This document shows positions 1-7,324 of a stretch of DNA of 17,517 bases, one piece after another (positions within the stretch are counted from its first letter, which is position 1; the number at the start of each line of letters is the position of its first letter). The translations under genes and the position numbers were made by a program. The notes beneath the pieces were generated by a model. That model saw nothing but the letters and a program-made list of their open reading frames with translations, made no database searches and had not been told where the DNA came from. This DNA is from Fidelibacterota bacterium REDSEA-S14_B6. GTDB taxonomy: Bacteria > Fidelibacterota > Marinisomatia > Marinisomatales > S15-B10. The stretch spans positions 1 through 17,517 of the forward strand of contig LUOC01000078.1 in the NCBI GenBank assembly GCA_001626655.1. The letters are read 5' to 3'.

Positions 1-455
1 GTGATGCTGTAGTGGTTCCACTCTCCCGTCGGATTTGACGCATCGTGGGAAGCTGGCTCGGCGTCATAGACCGCCGCCGTCTTATGAATCCCATCTCCTG
101 TATCATTGATCTGCACCTCGAAAGAGTGATGAATATATTCGTCACTTGTTACTATCTCTGGCACTCGAAGAAAAACACCTGAATTGGTCTTAGGCTCGGA
201 ACATTTATACTCGAGCTCCAGCACGAAATCCTTGTACTTCCGAACGCTGTACCAGAAGAGACCCATCCCGCCGTAAGAGCTGAGGACGCCTGTCTCTCTG
301 TCCAGTTCGAAATGCCCCGGGCCGTAGTGGTTCCAGCCGTGCTTGGAGTAGACGCCGTCGTGCTCTTTCAGGATGCGCTCAAACCCTTTCTTTTCAGGAT
401 CGGAACCGCACGCCGTCAATGCAAGTGCCAATATGGGGATCAACAGTTTTTTCAT
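1..455 (-). CDS. DUF1080 / 3-keto-disaccharide hydrolase domain lipoprotein (3' end beyond window)
   Basis: The first 151 codons of a secreted lipoprotein; the C-terminus lies off the left edge. The start at 455 gives a lipoprotein signal (MKKLLIPILALALTAC, lipid-attachment Cys16), so the product is probably membrane-anchored outside the cytoplasm. The rest matches the concanavalin-like DUF1080 fold (PF06439): GGMGLFWYS near residues 62-70, YKDFVLELEY 74-83, NSGVFLRVPE 91-100, EVQINDTG 113-120, and GEWNHYSI at the edge. The family is now called 3-keto-disaccharide hydrolase, cleaving glycosides already oxidised at C3. An AGGAG ribosome site sits about 10 bases upstream, and the start lies 4 bases after the stop of the preceding oxidoreductase gene, so the two are co-transcribed. 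The substrate cannot be read from the sequence. Confidence 0.85.
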   Translation of the reverse strand, partial: MKKLLIPILALALTACGSDPEKKGFERILKEHDGVYSKHGWNHYGPGHFELDRETGVLSSYGGMGLFWYSVRKYKDFVLELEYKCSEPKTNSGVFLRVPEIVTSDEYIHHSFEVQINDTGDGIHKTAAVYDAEPASHDASNPTGEWNHYSI

Positions 456-459
456 TCGA

Positions 460-1574
460 TTAACTCTCCTTTGGATTCCATTCGCCCCTCGCCACCGCGG
501 GGATGAATGTGTCAAGATCGGGTGGCGGAAACGGAATCGTCTTATCCTGCTCGGCGCTCATATAGGCGGTCATGAGGAGCTCCGTTACGTTTACGCCGTC
601 ACTGAAATTTTCTTCCGGCCGTTTCCCCGCCAGGAACGACTGAACCATGTGACGGTTCTCGGCAGTGTAGCCGTAGGCGTCGGCCTCGTTGCTCACTACC
701 GGCATTTCGCCAGACTCGGCATTCTGTTTCTCAACGAGGTCCTCCCCCTCCGACCCACCACCTTTTCGCCGTCCTGATTCACGTATTCAACAAGCGATCG
801 GGCAAAGTCTTCCGCCGGCCGTTTCAGGTAATCTGTCTTGCCACCGCTGTTGTCCGACAGAATCTTGGCGTACTTTGGCCGCTGCCATTTCAGGCAGGCG
901 GCGTAGGCGTTCACACTGACAGGAGTTAGCACATCTCTCCCTGCGCCGGGAGGGGTAAGCATGAACCGCGCCTCCTCAACCGAGTGGCACATCATATCGT
1001 TTAACACGCCGCCGCCCTGAAGCTCCCCTTCCCAAAACCACGGCATGTGGGGCCCGCTGTGCTCTTCTGCGGCGCGGGCGAGATAGGGCGGCCCGGTGGT
1101 GGAGGCACCCCTGGCCCAGACGATCTCCTTGCCTCGCGTCACCGATGGGGCAAAAACCTGATTCTCCAGGTATCCGTCTAAGAGGTTGGCCTGTTGAGCA
1201 AGTTCAAGCATCTTTTTCGCTTCGGCCACGTTCCGGCCCAGCGGCTTTTCACAGGCGACACCAACGAGCTCCCCCTTCCCCGCCTCGAGAGCGTGGACGA
1301 TTTCCTCCATCACCTCCATCCGTGTGAAGTTGGGAGAGCACATCCAGAGGGCGTCGATGTTGGGATCGGCCACCATGTCAGTCGCTGAATCGAACACCTT
1401 GGCTTCGCCGATGCCGAGGTCCCGGGCCACTGTCGCCGTCGCTTCGGCGGACGCCGTGGTCTTAGAACAGACGCCGTGGACGTCTACGTCCCGCACGCCG
1501 ATAAGGGACTGAATGTGGAAGCGGGAGATGAATCCGCCCCCGATAAAGCCGATCCCGAGCCGCTTGACCGCCAT
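460..1574 (-). pseudogene. Gfo/Idh/MocA family oxidoreductase, one frame break
   Basis: NAD(P)-dependent sugar or polyol dehydrogenase of the Gfo/Idh/MocA family. The N-terminal Rossmann part has GFIGGGFIS (residues 9-17) and the EKP motif with the catalytic-type Lys110 (ACEKPLGRN). A conserved-looking His197 sits in MMCHSVEEARF. There is no signal peptide, so it is cytoplasmic. The frame from 1574 runs in homology to about residue 270 (EYVNQDGEKVVG), then hits a stop at 696-698. The true C-terminus continues in a second frame (SEGEDLVEKQNAESGE, then MPVVSNEADAYG) to a TAA at 460. One base appears to be missing around 745-770, near GGTGGTGGG and AAAA runs. The repaired product would be about 371 aa, a normal family length. 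The ATG at 1574 is one base from the stop of the permease gene. Sequence error and real inactivation are both possible. Confidence 0.9.
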
Positions 1575-1575
1575 A

Positions 1576-2838
1576 CTAAGATTCCCCTTCCTTCAGTTGT
1601 TCTCTGAACATCAACACAAAAAAGATGGCAGCTGCGAAACCGACGGCCGAAAGAGTGTACCAGAAGGGGGCATAGTTGAACACGCCCTCAACCGTGAATT
1701 TCTCCTGGAGAAAGCCCGACAGCCACCCGCCGATGACAGGGCCGCCGCCGAGTATGATGATTCCGAAAACGGTCTGAGCCGAATGCCGCACGTCCTCATC
1801 AGCGATCCTGTCCACATAGATGTAGGCGCCGGCGAAGAAGAAAGCGTAACAGATACCGTGGAGCGCCTGACTCACTACCATCACCCAGATGGGCAAGTCC
1901 ACAGTGCCGAAGACAGCGTAGCGGGCGGCGTACGCAAGAACACCGAGAAAGATCACCTGCCGGAAGCCGAGCCGCTTCAGGAAGAATCCGAGATAGGCCA
2001 TGGCCGCGATCTCAGCAAACTGCCCCACTGTCATTGCCGGGCCGATCTGGCTGTCCTTCAGCCCGATGGAAGAGAGGAACGGCCCCGTCTGCAGGAAATA
2101 GATCTGATGGATAATGCTGACGGCGAGACTGGCTACCACAAGAACGGTGAACGAAGAGTGACTGAACAATTGGAACGCCTTCTTGTAGGCCAGCTTTTCA
2201 ACGGCGTCCCGCTTCGGCGGTGTGTGCGGAAGCATGAAACAGAACACGCCGTAAGTGACAGAAATGATGCCGGAAAAGATGAGGGCGTCGGCCAAGCGGC
2301 TCGTGACGTCCACCACCTCCGGTCCGACGATAAACGGCGGCATCATCTGAAGACTGAGGTCGGTCTGGAGCCAGATCATGGGGAAGGCCCAGCTTGCGGC
2401 GATCCAACCGATGGTGCCCCAGACACGAATCTTTGGGAAGTCGCTGTCGGGATCCTTCATATGGGCGAAGGTGATTGAGTTGGAGAGCGCCAGCGTCGGC
2501 ATATAGACAACACTGTAAATGATGGAGAGAATCAGCCACGCCGAATAGGTGGTCTGGTAAGCGGTGATCCATTTCACGACGCCGCCGATGATCACCAGCG
2601 CCGCGAGAATCCGTTCCGTGCTAAAATAGCGGTCGGCGATCTGTCCGGCGATGAACGGCGCTGCCACGGCGCCGATGGAGCCGGCGAGGCCGAGGATCAT
2701 CCCAATCTCCGAGCCGGAAAAGCCGAGGCCGCCTTCCGCCGTACTGGCGGAGAGGTATCTGGCCGTCACAGGCAGCCACGCCCCCCAGAGGGCATATTGC
2801 AGAAACATCATTGTCCCCAGACGGGTATTCTTGTTCAT
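1576..2838 (-). CDS. MFS transporter, nucleoside:H+ symporter-like
   Basis: A 420-residue inner-membrane permease with about 12 hydrophobic segments. The N-terminus (LGTMMFLQYALWGAWLPV, residues 7-24), the loop GQIADRYFSTERIL (65-78, an MFS motif-A variant) and FPKIRVWGTIGWIAA (134-148) are typical of the NupG/XapB nucleoside-H+ symporter branch. Relatives in sugar-catabolic clusters of other phyla are often given only as MFS transporter, and the neighbouring glycoside-oxidation genes make a sugar or keto-sugar a likelier cargo than a nucleoside; that is inference. The start at 2838 follows a GGGAG ribosome site. The gene begins 34 bases after one Gfo/Idh gene and ends one base before the next, so it is inside the operon. 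Confidence 0.85.
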   Translation of the reverse strand: MNKNTRLGTMMFLQYALWGAWLPVTARYLSASTAEGGLGFSGSEIGMILGLAGSIGAVAAPFIAGQIADRYFSTERILAALVIIGGVVKWITAYQTTYSAWLILSIIYSVVYMPTLALSNSITFAHMKDPDSDFPKIRVWGTIGWIAASWAFPMIWLQTDLSLQMMPPFIVGPEVVDVTSRLADALIFSGIISVTYGVFCFMLPHTPPKRDAVEKLAYKKAFQLFSHSSFTVLVVASLAVSIIHQIYFLQTGPFLSSIGLKDSQIGPAMTVGQFAEIAAMAYLGFFLKRLGFRQVIFLGVLAYAARYAVFGTVDLPIWVMVVSQALHGICYAFFFAGAYIYVDRIADEDVRHSAQTVFGIIILGGGPVIGGWLSGFLQEKFTVEGVFNYAPFWYTLSAVGFAAAIFFVLMFREQLKEGES

Positions 2839-2871
2839 GGGCGAGTCTCCCTGCCTATTCTCTGCTAAGAG

Positions 2872-4360
2872 CTATACCAGTTTCCGCCGTTTTGCGTCCC
2901 ACTCAATCCGGCGCCCTTTCAGGTACGACTCCGTCGCCATGTGGCACGCCACCGCTTCGTGAAGCGCTACGTCGATGTTGCACCTAGGCTGCGTGCCGTT
3001 CCGGATGGAGTCGAGCCAGTCCTTGATGTGGAGATGGGTGGGGTCAACGCGCTTCCCTTCGCGATAGGTGTAGACGAGCCCCTTGTTGGCGAAATACCTG
3101 GCGGTGGCGGACGTGATGCCGTCAATCTGTTTCGACCCCGGCGTGTAAGAGTAGATGGGGTACTGGGAATTGATTATGCCGTCTTGCAGTTTCTCTTTGT
3201 ACCGCGTCGATTCCATGTCGGCCGTAACGATGAAGCCAGCCACCGAACCCTGATTGGACTGACCGCCGAGCTGCATGGTGGCGTCATGTCCCATGATCAG
3301 GTTTCCGCGGCTCTGGTTGCTCGAAAGGGTGGCGCTGTAGAGCAGGGTAAGGTCTTTCTCAGGATATTCGAATGTCGCCTGAAAAACATCGGGCACATCG
3401 CGGCCATCCTTGAAGAAGTAGATGCCGCCAGACGCGCTGGCAAACTTCGGGATGCCAAGATCAAGGATCTGGTTCATGGCGTCAAAGTCGTGGGAGAAGA
3501 GATCGCCCGACAGGCCGGTGCCGTAATCGAACCAGCACCGCCAACGGAAGAACCTCGCCAGCGCTTCATCGCCGAACTTCACCTTGTTCGGAGACGGCTC
3601 CTGGAAAGTGTCCCAGTCGAGGTTGTCCCTGTTCGCCTTTGGATGGATATCCCACACCCAGGCGCCCCAGGGGGAGTTGCGGTTGGTGGTCACCTCCACA
3701 AGGTTCACAGGGCCCAAAAGCCCCTGCTCGACAATCTGCCGCGCCTTCTCGTTCGCCTCCACCTGCCTGTTCTGATGCCCCAACTGGAAGGTGATGCCTG
3801 TCTCCTTCACCGCATCGTAGAGGTCGATGGCTTCATCGAAAGTGCGCGTAAGTCCCTTCTCGCAGTAAACGTGCTTGCCGGCCCGCGCCGCATCGATGGC
3901 AATCCGCGAGTGCCAGTGGTCGGGGGTGCCGATAATGACTGCATCAATGCTCTCATCTTCAAGAAGCTCGGTATGGTGGCGGTACTTCTTGGCCCCCTCC
4001 ATCGGCTTGCCGCCGGGACGGATATCATTTTCCGAAGCAGCAAGGCCAATCTCCGCCCGCACATCAAACAGATCGCAGACGCCCGTCAGCGAAACATTGA
4101 GGTCTTCCTGAGACATGAATGTTTCAAACCCTTTGTCGAGCTTATTCTTTTGGGCATTCTCCGCGGCAGTCGTCGTCCATTCGGTCGGACAGGAGGTTTT
4201 TCCTCTTCATCTCATCGATGCGGAGCTTTTTCCACAGATTGTAGAAGAAGACGCCCACCACCGGAATGGTGGCGAGGCCTTTCAGCACTTCTCGGCGCTC
4301 AGGGTTCATGCCGTTTGTCGGCTTCGTTTCTGTAACGTTCTCTTTCGCTGATTCACTCAT
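2872..4360 (-). pseudogene. Tat-signal Gfo/Idh/MocA family oxidoreductase, disrupted near its N-terminus
   Basis: Exported-type sugar dehydrogenase in two pieces. The 5' piece (4360-4142) encodes a twin-arginine-like signal, ERREVLKGLATIPVVGVFF, and then goes out of frame. The 3' piece (open upstream to about 4206, to the stop at 2872) starts near CPTEWTTTAAENAQKN and continues VSLTGVCDLFDVRAE (Rossmann strand 2), PDHWHSRIAIDAARAG, CEKGLT, and the C-terminal substrate domain with FRWRCWFDYGTGLSGD. The glycine loop GxGxxG that should lie between signal and strand 2 is absent from both frames, so a deletion of tens of residues, not only a single-base slip, is likely. The catalytic lysine is in EKG rather than EKP. 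A GGGAGG ribosome site precedes 4360, and the gene starts 14 bases after doxX. As written it could not bind NAD(P) normally. Confidence 0.88.
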
Positions 4361-4374
4361 AATGGCCCTCCCGG

Positions 4375-4887
4375 TTACTTCTCGCTCTTCGGTAAGAGAA
4401 ACTTATCAATTCCGATAATCCCACCGCTTGGGAAACAGGCGACCACGAAAAGGGCGGCCGCTTCGATCAAGTTTTTGTTCACTACAATATAGCTCCCCTC
4501 CGTCGGCACTGAATAATCGTATCCGACAAAGGGCGGCATGAAGAGGTAGTACAGAAGGACAAGTGTCATCCCCGTGTAAGCCGCCGGCCGCTCCACAAGC
4601 CCGACAGTGAGGGCAAGGCCGACGAGTGTGAGCCCCCACATGTTGATGTTGTCCACCGCTGTAAGGAGTGTGGGGTTCGCCACAATGGTTGTGGCGAGGC
4701 CGGAAAAGATCCATTTTGATTCAAGAAGATAAGCCGCCGACGACCAGTAGGGGTTCAGCAGTTTGGCGATCCCTTCGTAAAGAAAGTGCCACCCTATCAG
4801 GACTCGCATAATCACCAGCCCGGTCAACTGACACCGGTTGTAACTGACATCAGCAGTGGGAGCGCAACACTTAAGAAGATTTTTCAT
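4375..4887 (-). CDS. DoxX family membrane protein
   Basis: A 170-residue inner-membrane protein with four hydrophobic segments at about 22-44, 84-100, 102-120 and 139-160. The first carries the DoxX-type IMRVLIGWHFLYEGIAKLL, and the third is followed by the family-like LFMPPF and a periplasmic-looking loop (YDYSVPTEGSYIVVNKN). DoxX proteins are related to the DoxD subunit of archaeal thiosulfate:quinone oxidoreductase, so a redox role near the quinone pool is plausible, but most members have no assigned function. It is the first gene of the minus-strand operon, behind a recognisable promoter and an AGAAGG ribosome site. Its neighbour, a Tat-type oxidoreductase 14 bases downstream, suggests the two proteins work together; that is inference. 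Confidence 0.85.
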   Translation of the reverse strand: MKNLLKCCAPTADVSYNRCQLTGLVIMRVLIGWHFLYEGIAKLLNPYWSSAAYLLESKWIFSGLATTIVANPTLLTAVDNINMWGLTLVGLALTVGLVERPAAYTGMTLVLLYYLFMPPFVGYDYSVPTEGSYIVVNKNLIEAAALFVVACFPSGGIIGIDKFLLPKSEK

Positions 4888-4928
4888 ACTATTACCTTCT
4901 ATTGTTATTACGGGAAATTCCGAATCAG

Positions 4929-4957
4929 AGTATAACTCACTTATAAGAGAGTTTCAA
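4929..4957 (-). promoter_or_regulatory. Sigma70-type promoter of the DoxX-Gfo/Idh-MFS-Gfo/Idh-DUF1080 operon
   Basis: Read on the minus strand: TTGAAA (4957-4952), a 17-base spacer, TATACT (4934-4929). Transcription would start near 4922, giving a leader of about 35 bases with AGAAGG before the ATG at 4887. The promoter lies between the DUF5916 stop (4979) and doxX, so the operon need not depend on read-through. Confidence 0.65.
4934..4953. promoter_or_regulatory. 20-bp near-perfect palindrome between -35 and -10 (candidate operator)
   Basis: The plus strand reads AACTCACTTATAAGAGAGTT. All positions pair with their mirror except A4939/A4948: outer arms AACTC/GAGTT and an 8-bp core CTTATAAG. 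It fills the spacer and touches both promoter boxes, the usual place for a dimeric repressor site. No regulator gene is in the window and the half-site does not match a family I can name. Confidence 0.55.
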
Positions 4958-4978
4958 TGACTCAATCATGCTCGATTT

Positions 4979-7177
4979 TCAGAATCGGTGAGTATAGTTC
5001 AGCTTCAGTGAACTGACCCTCGACAGCGTCTCAAATTCTCTCTCCAGCAGGTTGTCACCAAGATTCTTCCAGTTGTGCGTGTAAACGAGATACAGATCAC
5101 TCCCGGGCCGGATGGTGTGGTGGAGTTTTGAAAAAAGCCCCAGCAGGTTGGAAACGTCATCATATTGAATATTGCTATAGAAAGCCGTCCTAGGTGTTGG
5201 ATAGATGCCCAGTGTCAAGCGATAGAGATTCGTGTCGAAACCGCCTTCTGAAAGCATGACAGAGTTATGCTCAAAATCGGCCTGAACCGTAAAACCGGGA
5301 AATGGCTTAACTGAAAGTTCTCCTTCCGCCGTCTGCTTTTTTCCTGTCCAGAATTCACCAGAAGAAAAGGAAAGCTCCGCAGCAACCATTCTCCTTTCCG
5401 ACGTCTCTCCGGAAATCTTGTAACTGTTTGTTACATAGTTTCCCACCGTAATGGTATTACCCTCCACGATTTCGAAATCATGATCTAGGAACTCCTTTAG
5501 ATTAACCACTTCGCCAGAAAGACGATCGGCACTCTCAAAATTCAGTTCGAACAGTGTCACCTTTGTCTGTCGTTTCAGCAGTCGGTTCCACATGTCTGTC
5601 ATATACTCAAACTCAACTCCGAATTCCATCTGCCGCACAAGTTCCCAACTTTCCGGTCGAGGGCGGTAGTTGACAGTCGGCTGTACACGTTTGAAACCAT
5701 TCCTCGGATTGAAGCCGACAGCTGGATCAAACTCTTCGCCAAATTCTCGGTAGGAAATGTGAGCCTGCCACAAATCGTTGGGATAGTTGAGTCGCAGCCC
5801 GCGCGTCGATAAGTCATTTATGGAGGCGTCGGAATTTCCTTTCGGTGACGTATGCCCCACAAAGAATGCTTGAAAAGCTAGGTTCTTGTCACCTCTGAAT
5901 TTTGATGTGGTGAGGTCAAGATCGACACCAATTAGATCTTGATCCTCATAAAGGGAGTCCGCAACCGTTGAGCGCCCAGTATAAACAAATCCGAGATAGG
6001 ACTCACTAAAGAGTGATTTTTTTACACGAGCGACGTTAAAGTTCTCCTTTGGCACAGAACCGACGCTCTCCGTTTGGGCACTAATCATGCCAATCTCATA
6101 ATCACCAATCTGTCCTGTGAGCCTACCACCATAAGCAATTGGAATCTGGCTCCCCTCGGAGATACCAATCCTTCTGCTGAAAAAGGGGCTAACTCCGCTC
6201 CTACTGGCAAAGCTGTACACGCCGGCTCCTTCCAGAAAAAAATCCCGCTTCTCCCGGAATCTCAAAGGGAAACGGGTCAGGTTGACACGTCGATCATCCA
6301 CTTCAGCCTCGGCAAAATCGGTGTTGTAGGTAAATGAACCGCGAAGTCCGGAAGTGATATTGAAAGAGAGATCGAAGCCGGCATCGCTGAGGTTTTCGGG
6401 AACGCCGTTGGAGCTCTGCTGCCGCTTCACAATACCGTAAGGTGTCACCTCAAAACCTTTACTGTGCACAATATCCCGGAGTCCCCATACCCTACCGGCG
6501 TGGACCGGCTCTGTCAAGTTTTGGTTCCTTCTGAAACCCGTCCAGCGGGCATCCTCATTTTTCCTGCGAATTGTCCGTTGAAAGTTAATGCCCCAAGTGT
6601 CGAGCTCAGGGTCGAAATTGAGCGTCCTGAATGGGATCTCGATCTCTGCTGACCATCCTTCTTCAGTGATCTGAACTCTCGCATCCCAGATGCCGTCCCA
6701 CGACTTGTTTACATTCCAGTGGCCGCCGGCGCCTAAGATGCCGTCTCCCATCAATCCCACCGGATTGACTTCAAAGAAGTAACCGGTCCTCCCATCAAGA
6801 AACGTATCGAGAATCCACATAAAGCGATCATCTGTCCTGAGGCTAGCATCCCTCCGCTTCTGGTAGGCGAGAATACCCGATGGATCGCTGTCGAAAAGTC
6901 TGGCACCGATGTATAGGTTGTCATTGTTGTAAAGAATATACACTTCGGTCAATTCTGTACTTGGCTCTCCTTCTTTGGGATCTTCCTGGATAAAATCAGT
7001 GGCAGGTTCCACAAACGCCCACACCGTCTCATCGAGAATACCATCCAACTCTATTTGCTCATTGCCAATGTTTTTCGCCTCAACCGTTCGTGATCCTGCA
7101 GAAATCGCGGTTTGAGCCGCTCCGAGAGACATTAGTAGGCATAATGCCACAAGAGTGATATGTTGTTTTTGAATCAT
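4979..7177 (-). CDS. DUF5916 domain outer-membrane protein with N-terminal CBM9-like domain
   Basis: A 732-residue secreted protein. Signal peptide about 1-27 (hydrophobic LVALCLLMSLGAAQ, cut near ISA). Residues about 35-200 form a CBM9-like beta sandwich: IELDGILDETVWA (43-55), TELTEVYILYNNDNLYIGA (74-92), DDRFMWILDTFLDGR (116-130), GYFFEVNPVG (132-141), WDARVQITEEGWSAEIEIPF (164-183). The remainder is DUF5916, with many alternating polar/hydrophobic strands and a terminal Phe (NYTHRF), consistent with an outer-membrane barrel. Such proteins are common in FCB-group bacteria and have no agreed function; carbohydrate handling is suggested only by the CBM9-like part. It is transcribed divergently from the S9 peptidase at 7325, and a separate promoter follows before doxX. 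Confidence 0.9.
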   Translation of the reverse strand: MIQKQHITLVALCLLMSLGAAQTAISAGSRTVEAKNIGNEQIELDGILDETVWAFVEPATDFIQEDPKEGEPSTELTEVYILYNNDNLYIGARLFDSDPSGILAYQKRRDASLRTDDRFMWILDTFLDGRTGYFFEVNPVGLMGDGILGAGGHWNVNKSWDGIWDARVQITEEGWSAEIEIPFRTLNFDPELDTWGINFQRTIRRKNEDARWTGFRRNQNLTEPVHAGRVWGLRDIVHSKGFEVTPYGIVKRQQSSNGVPENLSDAGFDLSFNITSGLRGSFTYNTDFAEAEVDDRRVNLTRFPLRFREKRDFFLEGAGVYSFASRSGVSPFFSRRIGISEGSQIPIAYGGRLTGQIGDYEIGMISAQTESVGSVPKENFNVARVKKSLFSESYLGFVYTGRSTVADSLYEDQDLIGVDLDLTTSKFRGDKNLAFQAFFVGHTSPKGNSDASINDLSTRGLRLNYPNDLWQAHISYREFGEEFDPAVGFNPRNGFKRVQPTVNYRPRPESWELVRQMEFGVEFEYMTDMWNRLLKRQTKVTLFELNFESADRLSGEVVNLKEFLDHDFEIVEGNTITVGNYVTNSYKISGETSERRMVAAELSFSSGEFWTGKKQTAEGELSVKPFPGFTVQADFEHNSVMLSEGGFDTNLYRLTLGIYPTPRTAFYSNIQYDDVSNLLGLFSKLHHTIRPGSDLYLVYTHNWKNLGDNLLEREFETLSRVSSLKLNYTHRF

Positions 7178-7247
7178 CCTTAACCTGAAAATAGTGTTTA
7201 AGTTACTCCCAGCGGCACTTAATCAAAACAGTGGATAACGGTTGAGA

Positions 7248-7276
7248 TTGTCAGTTGTTTCAGGCTGTCGTATGAT
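7248..7276 (+). promoter_or_regulatory. Sigma70-type promoter for the S9 peptidase at 7325
   Basis: TTGTCA (7248-7253), 17-base spacer, TATGAT (7271-7276), giving a start near 7283 and a leader of about 42 bases ending in GGAG six bases before the ATG. It lies in the 147-bp divergent spacer; I see no equally good promoter for the minus-strand gene there. Confidence 0.6.
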
Positions 7277-7282
7277 TGCGGC

Positions 7283-7303
7283 TTGAATTGTGGCAATTTT
7301 CAA
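7283..7303 (+). other. Imperfect hairpin at the predicted transcription start
   Basis: TTGAATTG (7283-7290) faces CAATTTTCAA (7294-7303) across TGG; the stem is AATTG/CAATT with further pairing past a bulge. It would lie at the very 5' end of the leader and may stabilise the mRNA, or may be chance in AT-rich DNA. Confidence 0.3.
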
Positions 7304-7324
7304 CTCTAAAAGACGGAGTCAATT

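Noticed and set aside
745..770. Programmed ribosomal frameshift in the Gfo/Idh gene
   Set aside because: No clear slippery heptamer with downstream structure, and Gfo/Idh genes are not known to use recoding.
1513..2478. Plus-strand open frame of 321 codons opposite the MFS gene
   Set aside because: Highly charged, motif-free translation lying on the complement of a recognisable transporter.
2941..4335. Plus-strand open frame of 464 codons opposite the Tat-type Gfo/Idh gene
   Set aside because: It is antisense to a clearly homologous gene, has Arg/Val/His-rich composition without motifs and no ribosome site. Long antisense frames are common opposite GC-rich genes.
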